A stretch of 64,000 nt of DNA from Haemophilus parainfluenzae (GCF_900450995.1 NZ_UGHY01000002.1:2168211-2232210); one strand, 5' to 3'; shown: positions 25,077 through 34,860, numbered from the stretch's first letter. Numbers and translations are program-made. Notes: generated by a model not told the origin, from the sequence alone.

Positions 25077-25991
25077 ATGTCATTATTAACTTATGTACAA
25101 AACGGATTAACGGCTGTAAGCAAAGAAATTTCAGAAACCAAATATCCTGAAATTGTGTTCCCGCAATTTGTCTATGTTGACCAACAAACAGCTGTAGGTA
25201 TCACTGAAAAACTTCATTATGGTGCAGATGAGCACGGTTCGCTTGATGATGGTTTAATTACCACTGGCACAAGTACATTAGACCAAGTGGAAGTCGGCTT
25301 TACGCCAACTCGCTCTTATATTGTGCCATGGGCTAAATCGGTAACATGGTCAACACCAGAACTTGAGCAAGGCAAATTATTAGGGTTAGCGTTAGATACC
25401 GCCAAAATTATGGCGTTAAATAAAAACGCACAACAAACCTTGCAAAAAGTGGCGTTCTTGGGTCATGCCAAAGATACTCGCTTAACTGGTTTGCTAAACA
25501 ACAAGTCTGTTGAGGTATACAACATCAAAGGCACGGCAGCAAATACGAAAGTCCAAGCGATGGATTTTGACAAATCAGTGGCATTCTTCAAAGAAATGTT
25601 CCTCGCAGGTATGGAAAAAACCAAACGCATTGAAGCACCAAACACCTTTGCGATTGATTCGCTTGATTTAGCACATTTAGCGTTAACGCAACGCAATAAT
25701 ACTGACACAACCGCATTAGAGTTCTTAACTAAGAGCCTGTCTGCGGCTGCAGGTCGTGAAGTGGCAATTAAAGCCTTGCCATCAAACTTTGGTTCTCGTG
25801 TAACAAGTGGCAAAACTCGTGCAATGGTTTATGTAAACAGCAAAGAGCACGTTATCTTTGATGTGCCAATGTCGCCAACTGTGTTAGCTGCTCAACAAAA
25901 AGGCTTATTAGCTTATGAATCTGGCTTACGCATGGCATTTGGTGGCGTAACCTTTATGGAGCCAGATTCCGCACTTTACGTAGATTACTAG
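25077..25991 (+). CDS. Major capsid protein (DUF2184)
   Basis: 304 residues with an HK97-like fold expected. Motifs include ISETKYPEIVFPQFVYVD, GFTPTRSYIVPWAKSVTWS and the C-terminal GLRMAFGGVTFMEPDSALY, as in DUF2184 capsid proteins. It follows the decoration gene with a good ribosome site. Confidence 0.9.
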   Translation: MSLLTYVQNGLTAVSKEISETKYPEIVFPQFVYVDQQTAVGITEKLHYGADEHGSLDDGLITTGTSTLDQVEVGFTPTRSYIVPWAKSVTWSTPELEQGKLLGLALDTAKIMALNKNAQQTLQKVAFLGHAKDTRLTGLLNNKSVEVYNIKGTAANTKVQAMDFDKSVAFFKEMFLAGMEKTKRIEAPNTFAIDSLDLAHLALTQRNNTDTTALEFLTKSLSAAAGREVAIKALPSNFGSRVTSGKTRAMVYVNSKEHVIFDVPMSPTVLAAQQKGLLAYESGLRMAFGGVTFMEPDSALYVDY

Positions 25992-26000
25992 GGGAAATAT

Positions 26001-26357
26001 ATGCCAACAATAGAAGATTTTCATGAACGTTATCCCGAGTTTAAAGAGGTCGATGGTTTTCGCATTGACCTTTTTTTATTGGATGCACAACAAGAAATCA
26101 GCCAAGCACGATGGGGGCGACTTTTCGAGCGTGGCGTGTTGGCATTAGCGGCGCATTTACTGCGCCTTTCTCTTTGGGCGGAAAAGGGAAAAGGCGAGGC
26201 TAATCGTAGTACTGCAAGTGAAACGGCAGGGGAGTTATCTGTTAGCTATGCCGTGCCAACACTGACAGGCACCGATGCAGATTATCAATTAACAGCGTAT
26301 GGCCAAGAGTATTTGCGATTACGTAAATTGGTTGGCATTGGGGTAATGGTGGCGTAA
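26001..26357 (+). CDS. Head-tail connector (DUF4054)
   Basis: 118 residues starting MPTIEDFHERYPEFKEVDGF. Helical core (RWGRLFERGVLALAAHLLRL) and C-terminal DYQLTAYGQEYLRLRKLVG match the DUF4054 connector family that attaches under the portal. Directly downstream of the capsid gene and abutting the next start. Confidence 0.82.
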   Translation: MPTIEDFHERYPEFKEVDGFRIDLFLLDAQQEISQARWGRLFERGVLALAAHLLRLSLWAEKGKGEANRSTASETAGELSVSYAVPTLTGTDADYQLTAYGQEYLRLRKLVGIGVMVA

Positions 26358-26870
26358 ATGGCGGTGCAAATTACGGGGAATTTAGCGCAAGCGAAAGCGT
26401 TAATTGAGCGATTGAGGGCTGATAAAGACAAAGCGGTTTACGTTGGATTTCCTGCTGAGTTTGATGAGCCAGTCGAGGGGGCTGAGAATTTTAATCTCGC
26501 CTCTTTGGCGGCTGTATTGGAGCTTGGCAATGAACATATTAAACCGCGTCCTTTTTTACGCCAAACGCTCTCAGAAAACCAAGAGAAATATACCGCACTT
26601 TTTGTTCAGTATTTTCAGGAAGGGATGGACATTGCGCAAATTTATAAAGAGCTAGCGATTAAGGCTCAAGGTGATGTCCAGCTTAATATAGCAAGAGGTA
26701 AATGGATTGAAAATGCAGATTCAACCAAAATAGCATGGAAACTTAAGGATGTTAAAGATCCTAAACGCAGGAAAAAACTTAGAGCAACATTAGATCCCAA
26801 AAGTATTGAGAAAAACCCACTCATATGGGATGGGCACTTGCGTGGTTCTGTAAAAGGTATCGTTAAATGA
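26358..26870 (+). CDS. Gp10-like minor tail/head-completion protein
   Basis: 170 residues, start MAVQITGNLAQAKALIERLR. AAVLELGNEHIKPRPFLRQT is the signature stretch of HK97 gp10-like proteins. It overlaps the next gene by 4 bases. Probable neck or tail-completion role. Confidence 0.72.
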   Translation: MAVQITGNLAQAKALIERLRADKDKAVYVGFPAEFDEPVEGAENFNLASLAAVLELGNEHIKPRPFLRQTLSENQEKYTALFVQYFQEGMDIAQIYKELAIKAQGDVQLNIARGKWIENADSTKIAWKLKDVKDPKRRKKLRATLDPKSIEKNPLIWDGHLRGSVKGIVK

Positions 26871-27238
26871 GTTTAATCAATCAATATCCTCGCTTTCTGA
26901 ATAGCAAATTTAGCCAAATTGTCACCGTGAAACATCTGCAAGGTGAGCATTCATCTGATGGGTTTGGGGCGAGTTATACCGATGAAAGCATGACTGCCAT
27001 TGTTATGCCGACCTCTCCTAATGATGTGTTGTTATTGCCAGAAGGTGAGCGTTTTATCCCCTCAATAAAAATCTACACCATTAAGCCGTTAAAAATAGGT
27101 GATTTGGTTATTTATGAAGGGGAAACCTACAAAATAAAAACCGTAGCAAATTGGGGAAAATATGGATACCACAACAATATCGGCGTTAGACACAGCCAAA
27201 CTGCGAAAGTGGATTCAACAGGCTTTACAGTTACCTAA
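26867..27238 (+). CDS. Head-tail joining protein
   Basis: 123 residues (MSLINQYPRFLNSKFSQIVT). A beta-rich small protein with KIYTIKPLKIGDLVIYEGET, similar in layout to stopper/adaptor proteins. It lies between the gp10-like and tail-terminator genes and overlaps the latter by 77 bases, a long overlap. Confidence 0.6.
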   Translation: MSLINQYPRFLNSKFSQIVTVKHLQGEHSSDGFGASYTDESMTAIVMPTSPNDVLLLPEGERFIPSIKIYTIKPLKIGDLVIYEGETYKIKTVANWGKYGYHNNIGVRHSQTAKVDSTGFTVT

Positions 27239-27665
27239 TGGTGCCGTTATTGGTGGCTGGCTCCCTGAAAATCCTTTACCTGCTTTTATTACCGTGGATT
27301 TGATGACAAGTAATGAAATCGGGCAGGCCACGAGAGAATTTGACGGTAAGCGTGAGCGTATCATTCAGTCAATGCAAAGCACTGTTAGCGTCTCTTGTTT
27401 TGGTCGGAATTCCCTTGCGCAGTGTTACAAGCTAAAAGCCATTTTCCAAAGTTCGGCGTTTCTTTCTTTTCTAAAATCAAATCACTGGGGCGTGATTCGT
27501 TTTTCAGATGTCCGCAATTTAACGGCTACCGTTGGGGCAGATTATGAAGAACGAGGGCAGTTTGATGTTGTATTTAGCCATCATCACATTGTTGATACAC
27601 CTCTAGATCCGATAGAAAACGTTGAACAACGCACAAACCATTTAATTCAACAAATAGGAGGATAG
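27162..27665 (+). CDS. Phage neck / tail terminator protein (LIC_12616-like)
   Basis: 167 residues, start MDTTTISALDTAKLRKWIQQ. LPNGAVIGGWLPENPLPAFI and YEERGQFDVVFSHHHIVDT fit the family that ends the tail tube at the neck. It is placed right before the sheath gene. Confidence 0.7.
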   Translation: MDTTTISALDTAKLRKWIQQALQLPNGAVIGGWLPENPLPAFITVDLMTSNEIGQATREFDGKRERIIQSMQSTVSVSCFGRNSLAQCYKLKAIFQSSAFLSFLKSNHWGVIRFSDVRNLTATVGADYEERGQFDVVFSHHHIVDTPLDPIENVEQRTNHLIQQIGG

Positions 27666-27669
27666 CCTT

Positions 27670-29178
27670 ATGGCATTATCTATCTCGCAGATTGTCAATG
27701 TGCAGTTAAATACTGTGCCAAAATCTGCCGCGCGTAAATCATTCGGTATAGTAGCATTGTTCACGCCAGAGGCAGGACAAGCATTTGCTGATGCGAGTAC
27801 GCGTTATGTTTATGTCGAAAATCAACGTGATGTAGAACAGTTGTTCGGCACAAATTCAGAAACAGCAAAAGCAGCACAGCCATTTTTTGCTCAAAGCCCT
27901 CGTGCAAAACAATTAATTATTGCGCGCTGGCAAAAAGAACCCGCAACCATTGATGCAACCAAAAACACATTAAGCGGTGCAACCTTATCGGATGATTTAG
28001 AGCGTTTTAAAACGGTTGTAAATGGTCGATTCACTCTGACTATTGGCACTGAAACCAAGAAAGTAAATGGGCTATCTTTTGCTGATGCATCAGATTTCAA
28101 TGCGATTGCAGTTAAAATCCAAGAGAAATTGACAGCACTTCCTTCATCTTTATCTATCTCTTACGATAGCGTAGGACAACGTTTTATCATCACATCTAAC
28201 AACGCTGGAGAAGATACAGCGACCGAAATCCATTACGCCTTTAATAGTGGTGGTAACGGTGAGTATATTGGCTCATTGCTTAAATTAGAAAATGGCCAAG
28301 CAAGCCGAAAAGTAGGCAAGGCATCAATTTCTTTGAAAAAAGAAACCGTTGCAGAGGCATTATTTAACGTAGCCGAAGTGAATAATGCGTGGTATGGCTT
28401 TACGTTTGCTGCACAGCTTACTGATGGTGAAGTGGAATCTGCTGCAAAATACGCGCAAGCTAATACCAAAATGTTTGGTGCGAATGTTATTCGCGTTGAA
28501 CAGCTTGAATGGTCTGCTGATAACATCTATAAGAAATTATATGATGCAGGTTTAGATCACACATTAGCGATGTTCGATAAAAACGATATGTACCCAGCAT
28601 CTTCCGCATTGGCTCGTTTATTATCAACGAACTTTGCGGCAAATAATTCAACCTTAACGCTTAAATTCAAGCAACAACCAACTATTACAGCAGATGAAAT
28701 TACGGCAACGGAGTTCTCTAAGGCTAAACGCTTAGGCATCAACGTGTACACCTATTTTGATGATGTAGCGATGATTGCTGAAGGTACAGTGATGGGCGGT
28801 AAATTTGCGGATGAAATCGTTATCTTAGACTGGTTTACCGATGCTGTGCAAAAAGAGGTATTTGCTCGCTTGTATAAATCACCGACAAAAATCCCATTAA
28901 CAGACAAAGGCCAAGCGGTATTAATTGCTGCCGTGGAGAAAGTTTGTTTAGAGGGTGTAAACAATGGTGCTTTCGCACCAGGTCAATGGACGGGCGATAG
29001 CTTTGGTAACTTGACGACAGGTGATTATCTTGAGAAAGGTTACTATGTATGGGCGGCACCAATGGATACGCTATCTGATAGCGACCGTGAGCAACGCCGT
29101 GCAACGCCAATTCAAACCGCAGTGAAATTAGCAGGCGCAATTCATTCAAGCGATGTGATTGTGAACTATAACCGATAA
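27670..29178 (+). CDS. Contractile tail sheath protein (DUF3383)
   Basis: 502 residues. The start MALSISQIVNVQLNTVPKSA and the C-terminal FAPGQWTGDSFGNL and AGAIHSSDVIVNYNR are typical of DUF3383 sheath proteins. It makes the contractile outer tail, so the phage is a myovirus. The tube gene follows. Confidence 0.9.
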   Translation: MALSISQIVNVQLNTVPKSAARKSFGIVALFTPEAGQAFADASTRYVYVENQRDVEQLFGTNSETAKAAQPFFAQSPRAKQLIIARWQKEPATIDATKNTLSGATLSDDLERFKTVVNGRFTLTIGTETKKVNGLSFADASDFNAIAVKIQEKLTALPSSLSISYDSVGQRFIITSNNAGEDTATEIHYAFNSGGNGEYIGSLLKLENGQASRKVGKASISLKKETVAEALFNVAEVNNAWYGFTFAAQLTDGEVESAAKYAQANTKMFGANVIRVEQLEWSADNIYKKLYDAGLDHTLAMFDKNDMYPASSALARLLSTNFAANNSTLTLKFKQQPTITADEITATEFSKAKRLGINVYTYFDDVAMIAEGTVMGGKFADEIVILDWFTDAVQKEVFARLYKSPTKIPLTDKGQAVLIAAVEKVCLEGVNNGAFAPGQWTGDSFGNLTTGDYLEKGYYVWAAPMDTLSDSDREQRRATPIQTAVKLAGAIHSSDVIVNYNR

Positions 29179-29228
29179 TTCAAAAGCCAAGGAGAAATTC
29201 TTGGCTTTATTCTACTAGAGGAAAAACT

Positions 29229-29660
29229 ATGGCAGTTTTCGATCCAAAACAAGTTGTCGTGTTATTAGACGGCAAAGAAATAAGTGACTGGGCAGACGGA
29301 TCAGATGTGATTAATGCGACCAACCAAGTTGATGCGGGGCAAATGGTTATTGGTGCAAATGGCACAGGCGTATTTATCGCAAACCCTGACCAATCAGGCA
29401 AATTAACCCTAAAAATTAAACAACATTCTGAGGATAACGCCTATTTATCTAAGTTGTTTAATCAACAAAAAACCAGTATTAAAACCTATTTACCGATAAC
29501 TCTCGCTATCCGCGATTTAATCAATGATGATGTTGTCACGGCAAGTAAAGGGTATTTCACCACGCCTGCGCCTTACGTGCGTGGGAATGGACACAATGCG
29601 ACAACCTGGACGATTGTGTTTGAGAAAATGACGATGAATCTTGAAAAAGGTGTTCAATAA
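29229..29660 (+). CDS. Tail tube protein (DUF3277)
   Basis: 143 residues, start MAVFDPKQVVVLLDGKEISD. GADGSDVI-like pattern in DWADGSDVINATNQVDAGQM and the C-terminal TTWTIVFEKMTMNLEKGVQ match DUF3277 tube proteins. It polymerises inside the sheath. The stop overlaps the next start. Confidence 0.87.
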   Translation: MAVFDPKQVVVLLDGKEISDWADGSDVINATNQVDAGQMVIGANGTGVFIANPDQSGKLTLKIKQHSEDNAYLSKLFNQQKTSIKTYLPITLAIRDLINDDVVTASKGYFTTPAPYVRGNGHNATTWTIVFEKMTMNLEKGVQ

Positions 29661-30070
29661 TGGAAAGTAAACAAATCAATATTGAAAATGTCACTTATAC
29701 GATGACGCCAGCTAATGCGATGACAGCATGGACTGCACTCAAAAATGCAATGAAATTATTGCAATCAGTCGATTTATCATCATTAGGTAACAATAAAAAA
29801 CTCGGTGCAAGCGTATTGACGACTGTATTGGCGAATTTAGGCGACCCAAGCATTAAAGAGCTTGAGGATATTGTGCTTAAACATACCTCATGTGAGCAAG
29901 ATGGCAAACTATACCGACTGTCTGAACGTTTTGATAGTCATTTTAACCAACACCGTGGGCATTTAATCCCAGTATTAAAAGAAGGGTTGATGTATCAATT
30001 TGCTGATTTTTTTATCGGTGGGGGCGGATTGCTGAGCAATATTCAAGCCAATCTAAAAGCGAAGAAATAA
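29660..30070 (+). CDS. Tail assembly chaperone (short form)
   Basis: 136 residues (MESKQINIENVTYTMTPANA) in the chaperone position between tube and tape measure. Helical, ends NIQANLKAKK. A -1 shift near the end opens a longer form (30061-30234). Shared by the lambda gpG/gpGT type of system. It should bind the tape measure protein during tail assembly. Confidence 0.78.
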   Translation: MESKQINIENVTYTMTPANAMTAWTALKNAMKLLQSVDLSSLGNNKKLGASVLTTVLANLGDPSIKELEDIVLKHTSCEQDGKLYRLSERFDSHFNQHRGHLIPVLKEGLMYQFADFFIGGGGLLSNIQANLKAKK

Positions 30071-30234
30071 GCCAGTCAGACAGCAAAGTTGACTGGTTTA
30101 TTTTTACGCCCATTGTAAAAAACTTTTGTTCACTACACGAATTAAGGTCGGTTTATTCGTTAACCGACCTTTTATCTTTCCATGAAGTCATTGTTGAATT
30201 AAATCAAATGGAGCAACGCAATGCTACTCGATGA
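30061..30234 (+). CDS. -1 frameshift extension of the tail assembly chaperone
   Basis: The -1 frame is open for 57 codons past the short form's stop (EEISQSDSKVDWFIFTPIVK, then LHELRSVYSLTDLLSFHEV) and ends just inside the tape measure gene (starts 30221). A Pro-free, acidic-hydrophobic stretch overlapping both genes is the usual place of a programmed -1 shift. A candidate slip run is CTAAAAG at 30053-30059. The exact slip point is not certain. Confidence 0.6.
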   Translation, partial: EEISQSDSKVDWFIFTPIVKNFCSLHELRSVYSLTDLLSFHEVIVELNQMEQRNATR

Positions 30235-32311
30235 ACTACTGATTAAAATCGGCATTGATGCGGATAGCCAAGCAATGCAACAGTTTGAGCGATTCCTCAA
30301 TGCAATTGGAGACGGCACTGAAGACGCAGCAGAAAGTTTAGGTGCCTTTGGTCAAGCGTTGGAAGATGCCGCTAACGAGGCCGCTAAACAAGTCAGAGAC
30401 ATGCCTGAGTTCAGCGAGTTTTTTGCATCGCTTGAAAAACTACAAGCTGAAACAGAAAATCTTTCTGAAGATGAAGCCTTAGATGCGTGGGTGCAGAAAC
30501 TTATCGAAGGGGATAAGCTCTTATCTGAGTTTGGTGAGAGCTTTCTTGAAAACACTGAACAGCTCTCGAAAGAGTTACAAGAAGCGGGGTTAAGTGCCGA
30601 GCAGGTTGAGAAAGTTATTGGCAAACTCAAATCTGCGATTGAGCAAAAAACCGATGCTACCGAAAAAGATACAAAAGCCGTAGAAGATAACGCCAAAAGC
30701 ACAGAAAATTTATCTGACAATATCATTGACTTGTGGGCGACCCAATATGGTGCAGTCGGCTTATTGAATAAATTCGAATTACTTGGCATTACCATCAATA
30801 AAACCACTCTTAAAGTTGCGGCATTTGGTGCAGCTTTCTACGCTGCCACAATCGGAGTGAAGAATTTTGTTGATGCTAATCTTGATGCACTCGATGAAAT
30901 TAAACAACTCTCAGCTGTCACGGGCGAATCAGCCGACCAAATTTACAACTTAGGTAAGGTTGCAGAGGTCAATGGCTCATCCGCACAGGCTGCCCAATCG
31001 TCTATTGAAGGATTGTCTCGTGTTATAGGTGAGGCAGCAACAGGTATCGGTCGAGGGGCTAAATCATTTGAGCAATATGGACTAAGCGCCAAAAAAGCGA
31101 ATGGGGATGTTAAAACCTCAAGCGAAATGCTAGGTGAAATCTCGGACAAGATGAAAGCAATGGGCGAGCAAGAGCAAATTGCGATGCTTGCGAAACTCGG
31201 CATTGATGGTTCGATGATTCAAACCTTGCGTCTTGGTAATGATGAGCTGAAAGAACAAATCGCCCTTGCAAGCGCACTTACACTTGGGGTGGGTAACGCA
31301 GAAAATGCAGAAACTGCCGCCGCTTTTAAAGATGCGTTGACGCAGGTTTCTCAAGTATTTAAGGCTATTGGTGAATATGTATCACTCCGTGTCGCGCCAT
31401 CCATTCAGCGATTAGCCGAGCGGTTTACAAAATGGTTTACCGAGAATAATGAGTTTATCAAGACCGCACTCAACGGCTTTGGCAAAATACTGTCATTTTT
31501 ATTTGAGTTAGCCGCGGCCATTGATAATGTTGTTGAACATACTGTTGGTTGGAAAACTGTAATCTATGCATTAGGTGCAGCGTTATTGTGGTTAAGTCGA
31601 CGGATGTTATTAGCTTTTGCGACCAACCCTGTCACATTGATTATAGCGGGCGTTGCAGCCTTGTTTTTACTTGTTGATGACTTTATCACTTATCTTGAAG
31701 GCGGAGAAACGGCATTAGGTGAATTTTGGAAGCCATTTAAGAGCGCACTTTTATGGGTAAAATCCACGTGGAAAGATTTTGTTGATAACTTTAGTGTCGA
31801 TCCAATTGGTGCAACATTATCCCTCATCACAGATATGCTTGAGTTACCGTTTAAGCTTGGGCTCGCGCTTGTTGGTGGTTTGTGGAATTTATTTACTGGC
31901 GAACAGTTAGATTTGGATGTTATCGAGACCAAGTTCGCCCAAGTCACCGACTGGATTAAAAAGCCATTCCAAAGTGCATTTGATTGGGTTAAGGGCTATT
32001 ACGACCAATATATCGCACCGATTGTTGATACAATAAAAGGGTGGTTTAGTGATAGTGGCGAAAAGGTGGGAACAGCAAGTCAAAATGCGAAAGCCTATGA
32101 CACGATGATGTTTGACCCATCTTACACAGCGGCTCCTCAAGTTGCTGCGGCAGGAGTCAATAATAAAACTTCAAATGCGGATAACAGTGTCAAAAACAGC
32201 AATAACAAAATCACCATTACGCAAAATATCCAAGGCACGGACAATCCAAAAGCAGTGGCAGACCAATCGGCTCGCGCGATCAATAATCAACTTTCACCTG
32301 TTGTGGGGTAG
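30221..32311 (+). CDS. Tape measure protein
   Basis: 696 residues setting tail length. Starts MLLDELLIKIGIDADSQAMQ. Long helical and coiled-coil parts, Ala-rich tracts, and hydrophobic segments around residues 410-490 (LSRRMLLAFATNPVTLIIAG) are typical. It follows the frameshifted chaperone, the usual order. Confidence 0.9.
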   Translation: MLLDELLIKIGIDADSQAMQQFERFLNAIGDGTEDAAESLGAFGQALEDAANEAAKQVRDMPEFSEFFASLEKLQAETENLSEDEALDAWVQKLIEGDKLLSEFGESFLENTEQLSKELQEAGLSAEQVEKVIGKLKSAIEQKTDATEKDTKAVEDNAKSTENLSDNIIDLWATQYGAVGLLNKFELLGITINKTTLKVAAFGAAFYAATIGVKNFVDANLDALDEIKQLSAVTGESADQIYNLGKVAEVNGSSAQAAQSSIEGLSRVIGEAATGIGRGAKSFEQYGLSAKKANGDVKTSSEMLGEISDKMKAMGEQEQIAMLAKLGIDGSMIQTLRLGNDELKEQIALASALTLGVGNAENAETAAAFKDALTQVSQVFKAIGEYVSLRVAPSIQRLAERFTKWFTENNEFIKTALNGFGKILSFLFELAAAIDNVVEHTVGWKTVIYALGAALLWLSRRMLLAFATNPVTLIIAGVAALFLLVDDFITYLEGGETALGEFWKPFKSALLWVKSTWKDFVDNFSVDPIGATLSLITDMLELPFKLGLALVGGLWNLFTGEQLDLDVIETKFAQVTDWIKKPFQSAFDWVKGYYDQYIAPIVDTIKGWFSDSGEKVGTASQNAKAYDTMMFDPSYTAAPQVAAAGVNNKTSNADNSVKNSNNKITITQNIQGTDNPKAVADQSARAINNQLSPVVG

Positions 32312-32316
32312 CCTCT

Positions 32317-33101
32317 ATGTTAAATTTTGCACAAGTATCCAATCGTAGTATTGGCACAATAACATTCGATGTGGTTACAACAGAAGACCATCAGTCGGAT
32401 TTATCTATTACAGAAAACCCGATTGAATCAGGGCTGCCATTGCTGACCATGCAGTTATTCAGCCTAAACAAGTTACCATTAATGGTGTAATGGTTGATCA
32501 CGACCATTCGACTTTTGGTTTAGACCTTCCGTTTATCGGCAATATTCGTGGCGGGATAGACTTTCTTAACAACTTTCCTCTGCCAGTTAAGGTTATCACT
32601 CAAACATCGCAAACTATCGCAAGAGCGGGGAGAGCGATTAGCCAAGTTGCAGGTGCGTATAGTCAAGCGAAGAGCATTCTTAATCAAGCGCGAACCATTG
32701 CCCCTTTTTTGCCTGACTTTGGGCTAGGCGGATTGCTAGATAGCAGTGCAGGGGATAGCAGAGTGCAAAAATGCTATGCCGACCTTGTTGCTTGCCAGAA
32801 ATCAGGGGAAACCATTGATATACAGACAGGGATTAACTTGTACAAAAACATGCTAATCCAATCTGTAGCGGTCAATCAGTCACAAGATGGCAGTGCAACA
32901 TTTACCATAACGGCTCGTGAGATATTTATTGTTGAGACGCAAACAGCTCAATCTAAATCTAAGACAGGGGTATCGGGTAAAAGTAAAAGCGGTCGAGCAG
33001 CGACTCAATCAGCAACAAAATCACAGCAAGGTTCTACTCAACCAAAGAACGATACACCTAAAAGAACCTCTTCGCTTTTCAATCTTTTTAAATGGTGGTG
33101 A
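32317..33101 (+). CDS. Dit-like / baseplate protein, frameshifted
   Basis: Starts MLNFAQVSNRSIGTITFDVV. It reads out of frame after ENPIESG (about 32433), where a GGGG run appears as GGG. Adding one G restores AAIADHAVIQPKQVTINGVM and joins the 204-codon frame MVDHDHSTFGLDLPF that ends at 33101. The C-terminal tail is Ser/Lys-rich. It is probably a distal-tail or baseplate component, from position and sequence pattern. Confidence 0.7.
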
Positions 33102-33106
33102 GACGT

Positions 33107-33415
33107 ATGCGTAAAATTCCATTAACACAACATCCTTATCAGGAGCAAACTTTTGAATTTAACGGCATAAAAATCCGCTTAACCTTGCGATTTAATAGTA
33201 TTGGACAGTTTTGGGCAATGGATGTATTTGAGCCAGTAAATCAAAAACAGATTTGTCGAGGTCATGCGCTCGCGTGCGGAGTGCCATTATTGGCTCGCAG
33301 TACGCAGCCTTATTTCTTCTATTTGGACGATGAAAGTGGTGCTGAATTAGACCCAATGAGTATGGAAGATTTGGGCACTCGATGCTTTTTGTATATAGGC
33401 GAAAAGGCATCGTAA
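33107..33415 (+). CDS. Baseplate plug-like protein
   Basis: 102 residues starting MRKIPLTQHPYQEQTFEFNG. The body FNGIKIRLTLRFNSIGQFWA and ALACGVPLLARSTQPYFFYL fits the small beta-rich baseplate plug family encoded in this position. A terminator follows. Confidence 0.72.
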   Translation: MRKIPLTQHPYQEQTFEFNGIKIRLTLRFNSIGQFWAMDVFEPVNQKQICRGHALACGVPLLARSTQPYFFYLDDESGAELDPMSMEDLGTRCFLYIGEKAS

Positions 33416-33429
33416 ATTAATAGATAAAA

Positions 33430-33462
33430 ATAACCCGATAGCTAGGCACTATCGGGTTTTTT
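33430..33462 (+). terminator. Intrinsic terminator
   Basis: AACCCGATAG-CTAGGCA-CTATCGGGTT perfect stem followed by a T-run. Confidence 0.85.
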
Positions 33463-33549
33463 ATTCCAACTTTCCCAATAAAGAAGGAACAAATTTTGAG
33501 TAAGTATAGCAAAACTAAGTTAAAAATACACTTAAAAGAGGGGTTAGAA

Positions 33550-33675
33550 ATGGAAACAAATGCAAGTCCGATTATGCGAGGTGCAATCGCATTCTCTATT
33601 GTTATCGTTGCGCTTGGCTTGTTTGCTTTATGTATTACACCGTTGGCAAATGTCCTTATTGAACTTGCTAAATAG
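33550..33675 (+). CDS. 41-aa single-TM protein
   Basis: METNASPIMRGAIAFSIVIV followed by hydrophobic residues and NVLIELAK. GAGGGG lies before the ATG; a TTG 19 codons upstream is an alternative. Located between baseplate genes. Function unknown. Confidence 0.5.
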   Translation: METNASPIMRGAIAFSIVIVALGLFALCITPLANVLIELAK

Positions 33676-33689
33676 CGCAAGGAGAGACA

Positions 33690-34543
33690 ATGAAACAATT
33701 TGGCAGACGTTGGAAACTCGACATTAGTAACGACCAAGAAACGTTAAGCATTGAGCAATTACGTGTTGCGTTTGAAATTGATAAAACCATCAATGAAAAG
33801 CCTAATCCGCTAAAATCCAAGTGTGGAACTTAAATCGAGACCATATCAACCAATTATTAAGCCAAGACTATAAGAAAGTTGCCTTATCAGTTGGTTATGG
33901 CGAGTTACGCCAAATCTATGCGGGAGATATTACCAAGACAAGAATCCAACGAGAGGGATTGGATTTTGTCCTTACGCTTGAGTGTTCGGACGGGCATCAA
34001 GCCTACACTCAATCGAGAGCTAAAACAACATTAAAAGCAGGAGCAACAGACAAACAGATTGTTGAGGAATTGCAAAAGACCATGCCTAAAGTACAGTCTG
34101 GTGCCATTGACATTCCTAATCAGCGCAAACTCCCTCGTGGTAGGGTATTAAACGGCAATAGCCGAGATATTCTCACTAAAATTGCGCGCAATAATAAGGC
34201 TGATTGGTCTATCCAAGATGGCTCGCTTATTTTTCTGCCGAAAGATAAAGTGCTAAGTGATGATGCTGTACTGATTTCTCAAGATACAGGAATGATTAAT
34301 GCACCAGAACAAACCGATGAGGGACTAGAGCTCACTTGTTTACTCAACCCTGCATTACAAATTGGCGGACTTGTGAAAGTTGAATCTATCATTGAGTACT
34401 TCAATGGGGAGTACAAGATTGTAAAACTTGCGCATTCTGGCGATGGTATCGGTGGGATTGGCACAGCAAGATGACGGTTGTCGGGGGCAAATTCCAAAAG
34501 GTAGAAAAGCCTAAAAAAACGGACAAAAAAGACAGGAAAAAAT
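33690..34543 (+). CDS. Baseplate hub protein, two frameshifts
   Basis: Starts MKQFGRRWKLDISNDQETLS. The frame breaks at about 33819 (one A missing; restoring it gives SKVWNLNRDHINQLLSQ) and again at about 34453 (GGGG read as GGG; restoring it gives GDWHSKMTVVGGKFQKVEK). The central part 33821-34474 reads KVALSVGYGELRQIYAGDIT, the pattern of phage hub proteins that bind the central spike. About 284 codons when repaired. Confidence 0.72.
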
Positions 34544-34567
34544 GACCGCACTTTTGTTAAGTGCAGT
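34543..34567 (+). terminator. Inverted USS pair forming a terminator-like stem
   Basis: TGACCGCACTT-TTGTT-AAGTGCAGTCA: a USS core (34545-34553) faces a one-mismatch USS, giving an 11-bp stem. It sits between the hub gene and the convergent higA. Confidence 0.65.
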
Positions 34568-34575
34568 CATTTATA

Positions 34576-34860
34576 TTAAATGACACCGACACGCAATTCG
34601 GCACCGCAAGCATGCGCATAGCGTTGTAGTGTTAGAAATGAAGCCCGACTGGCATTCTTTTCTAATTTGCTGATTGCCGGTTGAGTTACACCCATTTTTT
34701 CGGCAACTTGAGAAATAGTGAGACCTGCACGAATACGCATTTCTTGGAGTAGTGATTGCAGTTCCTCAATACGTTTTTCTTGCAAATAAAGTGCTTTAGT
34801 TTCTTCGTCTTGAAGTAAGGTCTCTTTTACTTGTTTGTAACTTATCGGTTTAACTTTCAT
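34576..34860 (-). CDS. higA: HigA-type antitoxin
   Basis: 94-residue XRE helix-turn-helix protein (RAGLTISQVAEKMGVTQPAI) downstream of the HigB-like toxin, opposite to the tail genes. It would neutralise HigB and repress the operon. The toxin-first order is typical of HigBA. Confidence 0.85.
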   Translation of the reverse strand: MKVKPISYKQVKETLLQDEETKALYLQEKRIEELQSLLQEMRIRAGLTISQVAEKMGVTQPAISKLEKNASRASFLTLQRYAHACGAELRVGVI

